Shown here: positions 43,192 to 52,954 of the stretch, piece after piece | Numbering within the stretch: the stretch's first letter is position 1 | How the letters are laid out: each line of letters begins with the position of its first letter | Assembly (NCBI RefSeq): GCF_030651745.1 | Contig: NZ_JAUSCC010000079.1 | Location: 23,983-87,982, forward strand | Origin: Methylophaga sp. | GTDB taxonomy: Bacteria; Pseudomonadota; Gammaproteobacteria; Nitrosococcales; Methylophagaceae | Length of the DNA stretch: 64,000 bases | Reading direction: 5' to 3' | Made by a program: the position numbers and the translations under genes | Notes under the pieces: generated by a model | Told to the model about the DNA's origin: nothing | The model's database searches: none | What the model saw: only the letters and a program-made list of their open reading frames with translations

Positions 43192-44420
43192 CAGGCACTC
43201 TTGGAATAGACAGTCATCGCTTCATCCACCGCCTCACCGGCAGGTAAAGCATGTCCGGCCCGACGCAATACATTTTCCAGAGAAGCCAATGTAGTCAGAA
43301 CCGCATCTTTTCTGGCGTTATAGCCCATAGTGCCAATACGCCAGATTTTGCCTCTGAGCGGGCCAAATGAAGTGCCAATTTCAATGCCAAAATCCAGTAA
43401 CATGGCTTGCCGAACTGCTTCGCCATCCACGCCATCGGGAATATAGACACCGACAACATTGGTCATTTTATGCTGCAAATCGCCAAACGGTTTCAGGTTC
43501 AAACCCTGAACACCGGCCAACATTGCATCACCATTCAGCTGATGACGGGCAATGGTATTTTCCAAGCCTTCCTGCAATAAAATACGGGCACATTCACGGG
43601 CGCAATACAGCATGCTGGTTGCTTCAGTGTGATGGTTAAGACGCTCCTCTCCCCAATAATCCATAATCATTGGCAGATCAAAATAATTGGAACGAATTCG
43701 CTCTCCAGCACCTGCTTCATGATGAGGATCTTTGATCCCTGCTTCAACGTGATGACGCTTGCGAACTTCGGCAACAAATTTGTCACTTAAGGTAACTGGC
43801 GCACTGCCTGAAGGGCCACCAAGACACTTTTGCAAGCCACCGGAAACCGCATCAAGTCCCCAAGCATCGGTCTTAAATTCATTGCCACCAATTGATGCGG
43901 TCACATCGGAATAGAACAACACATCGTACTGTCGACACAGCTCACCAAGTTCAGCCATAGGCTGTGCCATCGTGGTTGAGGTATCCCCATGAACGCAGGC
44001 TAATACTTTAGGTTTGTGTAGTTTGATAGCGGCTTCGATTTGTTCGGGTTTAAAGACTTCGCCCCACTCGACATAAAGCGGACAGACTTTGGCGCCGACA
44101 CGTTGTGCAATTTCGCATAACAAATGACCAAAGCGGCCAAAAACCGGAACCAATACGGTATCACCGGGTTCGAGTATCGATACCAAAATAGCTTCAATAC
44201 CTGCCCGTGAAGTCCCATCAATCAGCATCGTCCACTGATTTTTGGTCTCAAACACACCTCGATATAAGGCCATAACTTCCGTCATATAGGCAGTCATCGC
44301 AGGATCATATTGCCCAACCAATTGCGCTGACATTGCACGTAATACACGTGGATCAGCATTGATAGGCCCAGGGCCCATCAATAAGCGTGGTGGTGGGTTA
44401 ATCTGATCAAATTCACTCAT
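43191..44420 (-). CDS. hpxJ: (S)-Ureidoglycine-glyoxylate aminotransferase
   Basis: About 409 residues of the class V aminotransferase family, PucG/HpxJ type: PPRLLMGPGPINADPRVLRAM at the N-terminus, CVHGDTSTTMAQPM, and the PLP Lys in SGGLQKCLGGPSGSAPV. It moves the amino group from ureidoglycine to glyoxylate, giving oxalurate and glycine. I chose ATG 44420 because GGAG lies ~12 bp upstream; ATG 44435 would overlap the TauE-like gene more. It could be read as an alanine-glyoxylate aminotransferase, but adjacency to hpxK supports HpxJ. Confidence 0.85.
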   Translation of the reverse strand: MSEFDQINPPPRLLMGPGPINADPRVLRAMSAQLVGQYDPAMTAYMTEVMALYRGVFETKNQWTMLIDGTSRAGIEAILVSILEPGDTVLVPVFGRFGHLLCEIAQRVGAKVCPLYVEWGEVFKPEQIEAAIKLHKPKVLACVHGDTSTTMAQPMAELGELCRQYDVLFYSDVTASIGGNEFKTDAWGLDAVSGGLQKCLGGPSGSAPVTLSDKFVAEVRKRHHVEAGIKDPHHEAGAGERIRSNYFDLPMIMDYWGEERLNHHTEATSMLYCARECARILLQEGLENTIARHQLNGDAMLAGVQGLNLKPFGDLQHKMTNVVGVYIPDGVDGEAVRQAMLLDFGIEIGTSFGPLRGKIWRIGTMGYNARKDAVLTTLASLENVLRRAGHALPAGEAVDEAMTVYSKSA

Positions 44421-44424
44421 CAAC

Positions 44425-45249
44425 TCATACTCCAAAAAACTGACTTAACATCCTGACACTGGTCAAAATCAGAAATACCGCAAAAATCTTCTTTAGCAGC
44501 GCAGCATTGGTTTTCTGCCCCAAAGCAACACCAATCGGTGCAAAAATTACTGTCAGTGGCACCAGCGCGATCACCGCAATCAGATTCACCAAACCAAAGG
44601 TGGCAGCGGGTGCATCTGCCGGGGTTTGCCCTGCAAGCAGCAGGGTCAACGCTCCAGGCACTGCGATAATTAAGCCAAACACAGAGGCATTACCTACCGC
44701 TTGATGAGTTTTCATACTGCATGATGTGAGCAATGGCACACCTAATGTGCCGCCACCGATACCGGCCATCACCGAGAAACCACCGACAAAAAAACTTAAT
44801 ACTCGCTGTATCATTAATGATGGCAGTTGGCTGAAGGGAGGCTCTGCATTGCCCCAAAACAACATATTAATAGCGACCAGGATGGCAATAGAGCCAAACA
44901 CCAGACTCAATTGATTGCCATGAATTTGAGTCACCAGCCAAGCACCACACAAAACCCCAATGACCATGGTTGGCAGCCAGCGTTTAATTAAATCCCAATT
45001 AATATTGCCCCGCCTTTGTTGCGATCGTATGGCAGACAACGAGGTGGGAATAATGGTCATTAGCGATGTTCCTGTCGCCAGGGCAATAGCCGAGCCAGCT
45101 GACACACCTAGCGTCTGCAACATAAAGTAAAGCACCGGAACAATTACGATTCCCCCACCGACACCCAGCAGTCCAGCTAACAAACCAGCTAATACACCGG
45201 TAGCCGCCAGGGCCAAGATAAAAGGCAGCATTGCCAATAGATCAGTCAT
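44425..45249 (-). CDS. TauE/SafE-family permease
   Basis: 274 residues, 7-8 helices, with the family repeats LLAGLLGVGGGIVIVPVLYF and GGFSVMAGIGGGTLGVPLL. TauE/SafE proteins export sulfonates, sulfite or organic anions. Enclosed between hpxW (8-nt overlap) and hpxJ, it could export oxalate, oxamate or another end product, or import allantoate; this is inferred from place only. Confidence 0.8.
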   Translation of the reverse strand: MTDLLAMLPFILALAATGVLAGLLAGLLGVGGGIVIVPVLYFMLQTLGVSAGSAIALATGTSLMTIIPTSLSAIRSQQRRGNINWDLIKRWLPTMVIGVLCGAWLVTQIHGNQLSLVFGSIAILVAINMLFWGNAEPPFSQLPSLMIQRVLSFFVGGFSVMAGIGGGTLGVPLLTSCSMKTHQAVGNASVFGLIIAVPGALTLLLAGQTPADAPAATFGLVNLIAVIALVPLTVIFAPIGVALGQKTNAALLKKIFAVFLILTSVRMLSQFFGV

Positions 45250-46804
45250 TTGTTTCCTTTAATCCGTCGCTGCGGGGATCAACTGCAGTCATCACTTCAT
45301 TATTAGCTGTCAACACCACAGCGCCGGCGTGTCCCATCATTTCATTACAGTCATCGACCTGCTCAATATCATGGCCTAAAGCCATTAAACTGCCAGCCAC
45401 GTTATTAAAAAGCTGACGTTCCATTTTCAAGCTTTGACTTGCATCACCCCAGGTTCGCCCTAACAACCAGCGGGGTGAGCTAATGGCTTCGCTGAGAGAC
45501 TTACCTTGGTAATGGTAATAATTGAATAATGCTGCCTGAGTTTGTGGCTGACCTTCACCGCCCATCGTGCCATAGGCCATTCGGTCACCATTGTTAAACA
45601 CAGCCAATGCGGGGTTTAAGGTGTGCATTGGTTTTTTATTCGGTTCCAGGAAATTAATATGCTTTTCATCTAATGAAAAACTGACACCTCGGTTATTCCA
45701 CACCAACCCTAACTCTGGAATCACTACTCCAGAACCAAACTCCCAGTACACACTCTGGATAAAGCTAACAACAGTACCTTCAGCATCCACAGCCCCCATC
45801 CAAACCGTGTCTCCGGGCAAAGCCTGTTTTGGCCAAGGCAAGGCTTTGTCTTTCAGGACTTCACCACTCAGCTTATCTAATGATGCTTCAGTTAAAAAAT
45901 CGCTTAACGCTTCGGTTAATTTATCCGGATCGGTCACATATTGATCACGGATCAGGAAGGCTTGTTTGGTTGCTTCAACCAAATGATGAATTTGTTCGGC
46001 CTCATCCCAGGATGCATCAAATAACCTGTCATATATCGCCAGGATCAACAGAGAGGCAATACCCTGTGTCGGCGCCGGTAAGTTATAAAGCTTTGCCTGG
46101 CTGGTATAGACTTGCAACGGCTCAACATAAGTTGCGGTGTGATGGATAAAATCAGCATGCGACAACGGACTGGCTGATTGTTCGAAGAAGTCAGCAATGG
46201 TTTTAGCTGTTTCACCGCGATAAAAATCATCCAGGCCATTTTCTGCCAGGCTTTTCAGTAACTGTGACAAATTTGGATTACGTATCAAGCTGCCCAGTTC
46301 AGGTGTTTGACCTTCAGCCGTGTAAATGGCTTTAAAGGCATCACTCACACAGTCTTCTTTTAAAATTTTGTTACAGGCATTAATAAAAGACTGCGTCACC
46401 TCAATGCCATCTTCACAATAAAAAATCGCATCTTTAAACAAATCGCTTAACGGCAAAGGCTGACGTGTTTTAGCCAGGTAGTCTCGTGCCAATTGCCAGC
46501 CCGAGATGGTGCCTGCCTGACTAACACAGGCATGTTCCCCACGCGTTGGAATCCCATCACGATAACTATTCGCCGTAATCGCATTAGCACTTCGACCACA
46601 GCCATCAATCGCAATGGGAGCTTCACCTTTTCGTTGAATAAGCCAAAAGCCATCACCACCAAGACTGTTCATATGGGGATAGACCACCGCTATCGTGGCA
46701 GCGGCGGCAATCATTGCATCAATGGCACTTCCTCCGTTTTCCAGTACTTTATTACCGGTAGCGGATGCGAGGTGGTGCGGCGCACTAAAGCCGTATGTTG
46801 TCAT
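45242..46804 (-). CDS. hpxW: HpxW-like oxamate amidohydrolase (gamma-glutamyltransferase fold)
   Basis: 520 residues of the Ntn-hydrolase gamma-glutamyltranspeptidase family, no signal peptide. Autocleavage nucleophile is the Thr in LPGDTVWMGAVDAEGTVVSF, preceded by PLGGDGFW-type N-terminal segment (NSLGGDGFWLI) and followed by GTMGGEGQPQTQ. Cytoplasmic GGT relatives in purine clusters (Klebsiella HpxW) hydrolyse oxamate to oxalate and ammonia. Its position next to hpxJ and hpxK supports this rather than glutathione metabolism. Confidence 0.8.
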   Translation of the reverse strand: MTTYGFSAPHHLASATGNKVLENGGSAIDAMIAAAATIAVVYPHMNSLGGDGFWLIQRKGEAPIAIDGCGRSANAITANSYRDGIPTRGEHACVSQAGTISGWQLARDYLAKTRQPLPLSDLFKDAIFYCEDGIEVTQSFINACNKILKEDCVSDAFKAIYTAEGQTPELGSLIRNPNLSQLLKSLAENGLDDFYRGETAKTIADFFEQSASPLSHADFIHHTATYVEPLQVYTSQAKLYNLPAPTQGIASLLILAIYDRLFDASWDEAEQIHHLVEATKQAFLIRDQYVTDPDKLTEALSDFLTEASLDKLSGEVLKDKALPWPKQALPGDTVWMGAVDAEGTVVSFIQSVYWEFGSGVVIPELGLVWNNRGVSFSLDEKHINFLEPNKKPMHTLNPALAVFNNGDRMAYGTMGGEGQPQTQAALFNYYHYQGKSLSEAISSPRWLLGRTWGDASQSLKMERQLFNNVAGSLMALGHDIEQVDDCNEMMGHAGAVVLTANNEVMTAVDPRSDGLKETND

Positions 46805-46836
46805 TGGTCACTACTAGTAAGGTGATGTGGTTATGG

Positions 46837-47907
46837 TTAAGGCACGCTATTTTCATAGTTGGGCCAATTATCAACAATTTCGTTAACAATAACCGCCCCT
46901 ACTTTATAAGCAGACTCCAAGGCAATGGTTAAACCGGCATAGCCACCATGGTCAATATGCAGAAAGTTATCAGCTGCCGTCACACCTTTAGGCGGCATGG
47001 TGTAATTACTGCCTGTGCGTAACACCATAAAACGGTTTTTATCGACTTTTCCACTTTCATGCAGATAGGTAATCGACTGAAATGAACCGGTATCTTCCAT
47101 TGCTGAGGTGACAAATTCTCCTTTGCCCTCAGTCCAGTATCGGGTCCATTGGTTCGCCCAGTCGTTCATTAATTCACCATGCCAGAAAGTCATTGCAGCA
47201 AGCTGATCACCAATCAACACAAAAGGCGGTTTTTGAGCATTAGGATAACCTTCATATTCACTGCGGTGTTTTTGAATTGCCTCATCATCACCTAAATCAA
47301 TGTCTTTTGTTTTTGAAAATGCCCAATCAACCAAAGACGCGTTTAATACAAACATTTCACCCTTATTTTCGGGCATATTCGGGTCATAAGGTGTGTTGCC
47401 CTGATAAGGAAAATAACCTGTAGTCCATTCATCAGGTATTTCACGTGCATCGATTTCGTGAGCTAAATCACCATCAACCAGATATTTGGCCCATGCAGCT
47501 GAGCCGACTGAAGCATCTTCTGGATCAATCCCGGCAATACCGGCAACCAGCCAATAGGCTTTGGACAAGTCAAAGCGTGGATCCAGGCCTAGTGCCATCA
47601 CCGCAGTCGCCGACTTAATTGAGCCCATACCGGTTACGATGCCCAATATGCCCCGCTCCTCATTCATAAAAATATCGTGATGTGAATGTGGGAAGGGAAT
47701 TTGAGTATCCAAGTCCATTCGTTCTTTCCATAGCTGAAATTCACCTGGTGCATCACCTTCATCTTCGCCAATCTCAAACATGGTAACTATCACCATTTTT
47801 ATTTGTATTGGTTCATCATTGTCTGCCGCAATAGCAGCACCAAAACCAGAAACTAACAGCGTTAACCCTAAAAATAACTTTAAAAACAGCCTGACAGAAT
47901 GTGACAT
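46837..47907 (-). CDS. NUP-family purine nucleoside protein (NUP3), exported
   Basis: 356 residues; signal peptide to about GAAIAADND. Motifs as in NUP1: VIVTMFEIGEDEGDAPGEFQLW, MALGLDPRFDLSKAYWLVAGIAGIDPED, DGDLAHEIDAREIPDEW, GDQLAAMTFWHGELMNDWANQW and MEDTGSF. Closest to NUP1 by eye. It links the Ton-complex genes (18 bp after the TPR gene) to the hpx genes within one operon. Confidence 0.85.
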   Translation of the reverse strand: MSHSVRLFLKLFLGLTLLVSGFGAAIAADNDEPIQIKMVIVTMFEIGEDEGDAPGEFQLWKERMDLDTQIPFPHSHHDIFMNEERGILGIVTGMGSIKSATAVMALGLDPRFDLSKAYWLVAGIAGIDPEDASVGSAAWAKYLVDGDLAHEIDAREIPDEWTTGYFPYQGNTPYDPNMPENKGEMFVLNASLVDWAFSKTKDIDLGDDEAIQKHRSEYEGYPNAQKPPFVLIGDQLAAMTFWHGELMNDWANQWTRYWTEGKGEFVTSAMEDTGSFQSITYLHESGKVDKNRFMVLRTGSNYTMPPKGVTAADNFLHIDHGGYAGLTIALESAYKVGAVIVNEIVDNWPNYENSVP

Positions 47908-47925
47908 TATCTTCCCTTATCTCAA

Positions 47926-49164
47926 CTAGTTTGCACGTGCAATACGGTTTAGGCTTTGCAGTTTTTGATTAGCAAAATTTATCCAAACCTCTGCTTGTCC
48001 TTTGGTTTTAGGATAAGCAGCCGCTTTTCTTAAGGCTTCTTTACCTTCATCAATTTTTTCATCTTTAACATAAGCAATTCCCAGCAAGAGATAGGCATCC
48101 GATTTATCATCCAAGCCCACATCAATGGCTTTTTGCAGTGTCGACTGAGCATTTCCCCAATCTTCTTTTTCGATATAAAGATGAGCGAGCCTGACCATGG
48201 GTTTACCATCACGGCTAATGGCGACTAACTGCTGATAACTTGCGATGGCCTTATCAAACTCTTTCGCTAAACTCCAGGCCGAGCACAACACTTCCAGGGT
48301 TTGCTCGTTCGAGGCGACTTTTTCTTCTTTAATCGCTCTTTCCAAAATCCGTGCACCACGGTCGGGAATACCAAAACTAATGGCGAATTGAACTAATGTT
48401 TTAACGGATGTCTCTTTTTCCAAGATGCCGTGGCGCCAGGCCAAATCCAGAATAGCTAAGGCGTCCGCTTCTTTATTTAATGTTAAATAAATACTCGCCA
48501 GCTGTTCCCAATACGTCTTTTTATCCGGCCAGCGTCCAATCATTTCTTTAAGTACAGTAGCCGCTTGAGTGTATTGTTTGAGTTCATAATGACTGGCAAC
48601 CAGAAGTTGGTACCATGATTCATTCGGCTTGGCTTCTTTCGCAATGGCCTTTTCAATATAAGGAATAGCTGGTTTAAACTGCTTCGACTGGACATACAGG
48701 TTAGCCATGAAAATCTCTTCTGAAGCTTTCACCTCTTTTAACGATTTGTACCAGGATTCGGCATAAATCAACGCATCTTTGAAATTGCCTTCAGAAGAAT
48801 ATAATTGGGCCAACATATATCTGATATTGATATCCGTTGACTCAGGTAATAACCCTAATTCAATACTTTTTTTGAAATGAGTTATCGCTCTGGGATAATT
48901 TGAAAGATTCATTTCCGCGTAGGCAAAGGTTTGAGCGACTACGGCTTCATCCATCGTATCTTTTTCAATTTTCCCGTACAGCGCTGTTAACTCTGTAATA
49001 GCTTGTTGATTACTATTTTCACCAATTAATTTCTGAATTTTCTCCAGCGACTTGTAAGTCGATTGGGTCAACGATGTCTGCTTGTCACCTTCAGCAAATG
49101 TTGCCACTGAAAAAGATAAGCAAGACAAAAGAACCATAAGTCTGACGCTACGTTTCATTTTCAT
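47926..49164 (-). CDS. Periplasmic TPR protein of the Ton complex operon
   Basis: 412 residues: signal peptide (to about ATFAEGD) then ten or so tetratricopeptide-like helical pairs, for example AQTFAYAEMNLSNYPRAITHF and YLLLGIAYVKDEKIDEGKEA. TPR proteins are regular companions of ExbB-ExbD-TonB2-type operons in Vibrio and Shewanella-like bacteria, where they may scaffold TonB at the outer membrane. It starts 3 bp after tonB. Confidence 0.82.
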   Translation of the reverse strand: MKMKRSVRLMVLLSCLSFSVATFAEGDKQTSLTQSTYKSLEKIQKLIGENSNQQAITELTALYGKIEKDTMDEAVVAQTFAYAEMNLSNYPRAITHFKKSIELGLLPESTDINIRYMLAQLYSSEGNFKDALIYAESWYKSLKEVKASEEIFMANLYVQSKQFKPAIPYIEKAIAKEAKPNESWYQLLVASHYELKQYTQAATVLKEMIGRWPDKKTYWEQLASIYLTLNKEADALAILDLAWRHGILEKETSVKTLVQFAISFGIPDRGARILERAIKEEKVASNEQTLEVLCSAWSLAKEFDKAIASYQQLVAISRDGKPMVRLAHLYIEKEDWGNAQSTLQKAIDVGLDDKSDAYLLLGIAYVKDEKIDEGKEALRKAAAYPKTKGQAEVWINFANQKLQSLNRIARAN

Positions 49165-49167
49165 CTG

Positions 49168-49842
49168 TTATTTACTCAGCTTGAACTCAATGATTTGAGT
49201 GGCTTTTTGGGACACATTTTTGCCATCAACCATTTTCGGTTTGAATTGCCAACGCATAATTGCATCCTTAGCAGCCTGATCAAATAATCGTGGTGGTTTG
49301 CTTTCCAGTACTTTCGCCGTTGAAACAGAACCATCCGGGCGAATCTCCACTTCCAGTTTCACATAACCTTCCAATCCAGCCTGCTTGGCATTTCTAGGAT
49401 AGTTAGCAGGAACTTGCACCAGCGGAACCACTTCAGAATCCATTACCCCGACATTGCTATCCATCGTGCCAATACCATCGCCACCAACGCCAGGTGAACT
49501 TGGGCCTGGAGTACCTAAATAAGGACCACCAGTATTATTGAGGGGCATAGATAAACTCGGCATATTCATCGAAAGCTGAGGTGTTGATTGAGGTGCTGCA
49601 ACACTCTGAACCGATATTTCCGGCGTTTGTGGAGGCTGTTCCGGAGGTGGCGGCTCATCAGGTAACTTTCTTTGCTTCGTCTCCGCAATACGATCGTTGG
49701 GTTTTATTCGAACAAAGTTCAAATAGGCATGCTCGCTTTTCTGCGTGAATAGCGACATATCCGGACTAATCATAAATTGCATGGTGACAAACAGGCCGAA
49801 GGCAATCAGTACGGCACTAGCACCAAGAAATACCTGTTTCAT
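49168..49842 (-). CDS. tonB: TonB energy transducer
   Basis: 224 residues: one N-terminal membrane anchor (VFLGASAVLIAFGLFVTMQFM), a Pro-rich spacer (DEPPPPEQPPQTPE), and a C-terminal TonB domain with YPRNAKQAGLEGYVKLEVEI and VLESKPPRLFDQAAKDAIMRW. It couples the proton-motive force to a receptor, probably the purine-locus receptor at 17339. Short periplasmic spacer resembles TonB2 types. Two bp after exbD. Confidence 0.92.
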   Translation of the reverse strand: MKQVFLGASAVLIAFGLFVTMQFMISPDMSLFTQKSEHAYLNFVRIKPNDRIAETKQRKLPDEPPPPEQPPQTPEISVQSVAAPQSTPQLSMNMPSLSMPLNNTGGPYLGTPGPSSPGVGGDGIGTMDSNVGVMDSEVVPLVQVPANYPRNAKQAGLEGYVKLEVEIRPDGSVSTAKVLESKPPRLFDQAAKDAIMRWQFKPKMVDGKNVSQKATQIIEFKLSK

Positions 49843-49844
49843 CT

Positions 49845-50249
49845 CTAATTCCCGCTTTTAGCCGCTACAGAAATATTTTCGGCTCCAGCAAGCCGAGCTT
49901 GGTCCATTACTTTAATCAAGGTATCGGTGTTAGAACCTTCATCAGCAACAATCACCACTGCCGCACCAGAATTTTCTGCCAGCGCTTTTTCAATATTGGC
50001 TCGAACGGCTCTTGGATCGACAACCCTTTTATCTATCCAGATTTCGTTTCTGGAGGTGATGCCAATCTGCACACTACCGGAATCGGTAGAGACCGCGGTT
50101 TCAGCACTTGGCCGACTGACATCAACACCGGTTTCTCTAACAAACGAAGAGGTCACGATAAAGAAGATCAACATAATGAATACCACGTCGAGCATCGGCG
50201 TCATGTCGATTTGAGCGTCCTCATCACCTTGCGAATATTTGTCTATCAT
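49845..50249 (-). CDS. exbD: ExbD-like transport protein
   Basis: 134 residues with one membrane helix carrying the functional Asp: DMTPMLDVVFIMLIFFIVTSSF. The periplasmic domain ends GAENISVAAKSGN. ExbD with ExbB forms the proton-driven motor for TonB. Confidence 0.92.
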   Translation of the reverse strand: MIDKYSQGDEDAQIDMTPMLDVVFIMLIFFIVTSSFVRETGVDVSRPSAETAVSTDSGSVQIGITSRNEIWIDKRVVDPRAVRANIEKALAENSGAAVVIVADEGSNTDTLIKVMDQARLAGAENISVAAKSGN

Positions 50250-50283
50250 TTATTTCACCTAGAATGTTGTGAATACATGTGGG

Positions 50284-50811
50284 TTAACCATCAATTTCAG
50301 ATGGCATATCTTCACGAATTTTTTTTAATTCACTTTGATATCTACGTTCAAGTTGGTTATGAATGGGGATGGCGATAAGTGCCGCCATCATGCCTGCCAT
50401 TGTTGGAATGGTTGCAGCACTCACGCCATCAGCCATGGTTCTAGGATTACTGGTTCCAGTGATGGCAAGTACATCAAACACTTGAATCATCCCGGTTACC
50501 GTCCCTAACAACCCCAACATCGGTAATAAGGCGATCATGCCCTGAATTAATTTCAGGTTTTTTGACAACTCACAGTCCAACTCTGAAATTAATTGCTTAC
50601 GCTTGCTTTCGCCAAACCACGTGGTTTTAAAAGAAACTTCTCGCCATAACTCCAATGCTTCAAGTCGTCTTGCCGGATAGGTTTTTGTAAAAAACATAAA
50701 CCTGTCCAACATCGCCCACCACAGTGCAATCATCAATATAAAAATGAAGTAGAGAACACCGCCGCCTGCATCCAAAAAATCCTGAAAAGGGGTCATTAGG
50801 TCAGTAATCAT
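50284..50811 (-). CDS. exbB: ExbB-like proton channel protein
   Basis: 175 residues, three helices. The MotA/TolQ/ExbB core LIQGMIALLPMLGLLGTVTGMIQVFD and TIPTMAGMMAALIAIPIHNQL is present. It is the second of two ExbB-type proteins in the operon and the canonical short one that pairs with ExbD. Confidence 0.9.
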   Translation of the reverse strand: MITDLMTPFQDFLDAGGGVLYFIFILMIALWWAMLDRFMFFTKTYPARRLEALELWREVSFKTTWFGESKRKQLISELDCELSKNLKLIQGMIALLPMLGLLGTVTGMIQVFDVLAITGTSNPRTMADGVSAATIPTMAGMMAALIAIPIHNQLERRYQSELKKIREDMPSEIDG

Positions 50812-50814
50812 GAC

Positions 50815-52194
50815 TTAGCCTTTCTTCGCTTTTTCCAATTTTTCAGCTTGCGTTGCGACCATTCCCGCAGCTTGCTCGCCTAATATTTTGGTTAAGGCTG
50901 TTGCTCTAGTGGTTAATAAGCTATGCGCTAATAACAATGGAATCGAAGCAACCAAACCTAATACTGTCGTGACCAGGGCTTGAGAAATACCTCCTGCCAT
51001 TAACTTGGGATCACCAGTACCGAATAATGTAATGGCCTGGAAAGTACCGATCATGCCGGTAACCGTACCCAATAACCCCATCAATGGAGCAATTGCTGCC
51101 AGTACTTTGATTGTTTGAATACCAGAGCGTAAATCTGATGCATCTTTAAAGATAACCTCATCCAGTTTTCGCGAGATAACATCAGCACTTAACGTCTGGT
51201 TTTCATAGAAGGCGTTCAATACGCGACCCAGTGGGTTGTCGACATTGAATTGATCCATGTTTTTCTGTTGCTTCTTGATTCGTGAACTCACCCGAGCCAT
51301 CGCTAAGAATCGGTAAAGAGCAATGAATAACCCAATTGCGCCTACTGCAATAATGGCGTAACCCACTTCTTTACCTTGCTCAACACGCTCCATAAGGTTA
51401 GGTGATTGCACCAGCAAACCTAAAAGCACGCCGCGTGAAGGGTCGAGTGACACACCGACAACCTCACCACTTGTTGATGAACTCAGGTTTGCGGCAGAGC
51501 TTCTGACAGACCCGCCAGGCTGGCGAGAAAACTCAATTAATTTGCCGTCTTCAGGTTCATAACGCAGGTAGGTGCCACCGGTAATCATGTTAAAACTACC
51601 TACGCGGACGACCTCACCGGTATATTGCTCACCGTTTGGTTTGATAATGTCAGATTCGAATTTGGCCACTTCACTTGATCCGACGATTTCATCTAACATC
51701 ACTCCCCACAGTGACTCTATCTGATCTATCGTTGGGACTTCTTTGCTCTCAGCTAATGTAGAAACAATCTCTAATCGCTCAGGCTTTTGGGCAGTAATAA
51801 GTGAATCGTAAATCATCGACTGAGTGTCTGAAGTCACTTGGCGAAACACACCAAACAACTCGCCCAAATCACCGGTACGTCGCTCTAACTGATTCTGCAA
51901 TTCACCCAATGAGGCTTCATTGGTATCAAACTCTGTCCTGACGGCATCCCGTTGACTCTCTTTCGCAGCAACCTCTGCTTTAATCTGCTCCAATAAAGCC
52001 GCTTGTTCTCTAAAATCACTTACGAACCGTTGTTCACGCTCTTTGTTGTGTGCAGACTCTTTGGTAGAAGTCGCTTTGACTTCACTGACTAACTCTTTTA
52101 ATGTCAGGCTTCCTTCAGCATGAGTAGGGGCTGAAACCATCAGTAATGATGAAAATAATAATGTCAATGCTGACTTGGTCATTAATTGTTTCAT
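50815..52194 (-). CDS. Long ExbB/TtpC-like protein with periplasmic coiled coil
   Basis: About 459 residues from ATG 52194 (AGGAGAAAAATAGA just upstream). Signal peptide, a long coiled coil (EQAALLEQIKAEVAAKESQR to ~130), a ~120-residue globular region, then helices with the ExbB core IAPLMGLLGTVTGMIGTFQAI and GISQALVTTVLGLVASIPLLL. This architecture matches the TtpC-type extra ExbB of TonB2 systems, needed for receptor function in Vibrio. Confidence 0.88.
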   Translation of the reverse strand: MKQLMTKSALTLLFSSLLMVSAPTHAEGSLTLKELVSEVKATSTKESAHNKEREQRFVSDFREQAALLEQIKAEVAAKESQRDAVRTEFDTNEASLGELQNQLERRTGDLGELFGVFRQVTSDTQSMIYDSLITAQKPERLEIVSTLAESKEVPTIDQIESLWGVMLDEIVGSSEVAKFESDIIKPNGEQYTGEVVRVGSFNMITGGTYLRYEPEDGKLIEFSRQPGGSVRSSAANLSSSTSGEVVGVSLDPSRGVLLGLLVQSPNLMERVEQGKEVGYAIIAVGAIGLFIALYRFLAMARVSSRIKKQQKNMDQFNVDNPLGRVLNAFYENQTLSADVISRKLDEVIFKDASDLRSGIQTIKVLAAIAPLMGLLGTVTGMIGTFQAITLFGTGDPKLMAGGISQALVTTVLGLVASIPLLLAHSLLTTRATALTKILGEQAAGMVATQAEKLEKAKKG

Positions 52195-52195
52195 T

Positions 52196-52954
52196 CTATT
52201 TTTCTCCTGGCGCATCAACAGCTAACTTAAGCATTTCGGGTGGTGCTTGCTTTCTAGCTATTCGCAACCCATCTAAAACAGAACGTCTATAGTCCGAACC
52301 TAATGTTTCCCAAGCTTGTTTGTTTGCATTCCACCGTCCGGTCGTGTTGCCATCCAGGGTTTGGTAATACAATCCAACCCGACCAAAACGCAACATGTCT
52401 ACCGTGAGCGGTTCGCCACCAATCAACAATTCACTCTGGTAGGCTTCAATGGTCCGTCCATAGTCAGTCTCAATGACATAGGCTTCCATAATGCGGCGGA
52501 ATTTTTCCCCAACACTGATATCCGCACGGTCAATTAATCCTTTTAGATTCTCAACCCGTGCTTGACGCTCTTTTAACAGGAAAGGCACATCCGCTGAAAT
52601 CACCTGCTCTAATGTGGAAATCATCTTGAGCATTAAAGGCAGAACACCTAGTTCGATATTATCGATCTCACCGATTTGCTTGGTGAGTGATTCCATTTCA
52701 TTTCGCTGTGACTCAACCAGTCTGGCCAACTGTTGGTTGTATACGTCCAGGCTAACAGCTCGTTGCAGTTCATTACGGTACTCCTGCACCGCACTGACTG
52801 TTTTTTGACTGACTTCATCAATTTTCTTTTGGCTTGTTGCCCCGCTGGAATCCATTTCTTTCTGAATAGCTAAAGGCTCGTCAATACTATTAGCAGCATA
52901 GGCGGAAGCACCACCCAACATAAGCATTAGCACAAGAATGTTCGGAATTTTCAT
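52196..52954 (-). CDS. DUF3450 protein, first gene of the Ton-complex operon
   Basis: About 252 residues: signal peptide (MKIPNILVLMLMLGGASAYA), a coiled-coil segment (~50-110), and the DUF3450 region GRVGLYYQTLDGNTTGRWNANKQAWETL. DUF3450 proteins are regularly encoded just ahead of TtpC/ExbB-like genes. ATG 52954 gives the cleanest signal peptide; ATG 52972 is possible. It heads a 13-gene minus-strand run down to 39385 and has an operator ~113 bp upstream. Confidence 0.85.
   Translation of the reverse strand: MKIPNILVLMLMLGGASAYAANSIDEPLAIQKEMDSSGATSQKKIDEVSQKTVSAVQEYRNELQRAVSLDVYNQQLARLVESQRNEMESLTKQIGEIDNIELGVLPLMLKMISTLEQVISADVPFLLKERQARVENLKGLIDRADISVGEKFRRIMEAYVIETDYGRTIEAYQSELLIGGEPLTVDMLRFGRVGLYYQTLDGNTTGRWNANKQAWETLGSDYRRSVLDGLRIARKQAPPEMLKLAVDAPGEK

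Noticed and set aside
45242..46804. Gamma-glutamyltranspeptidase of glutathione metabolism
   Set aside because: No signal peptide, and the gene is flanked by ureide catabolism genes, which fits HpxW oxamate amidohydrolase better.
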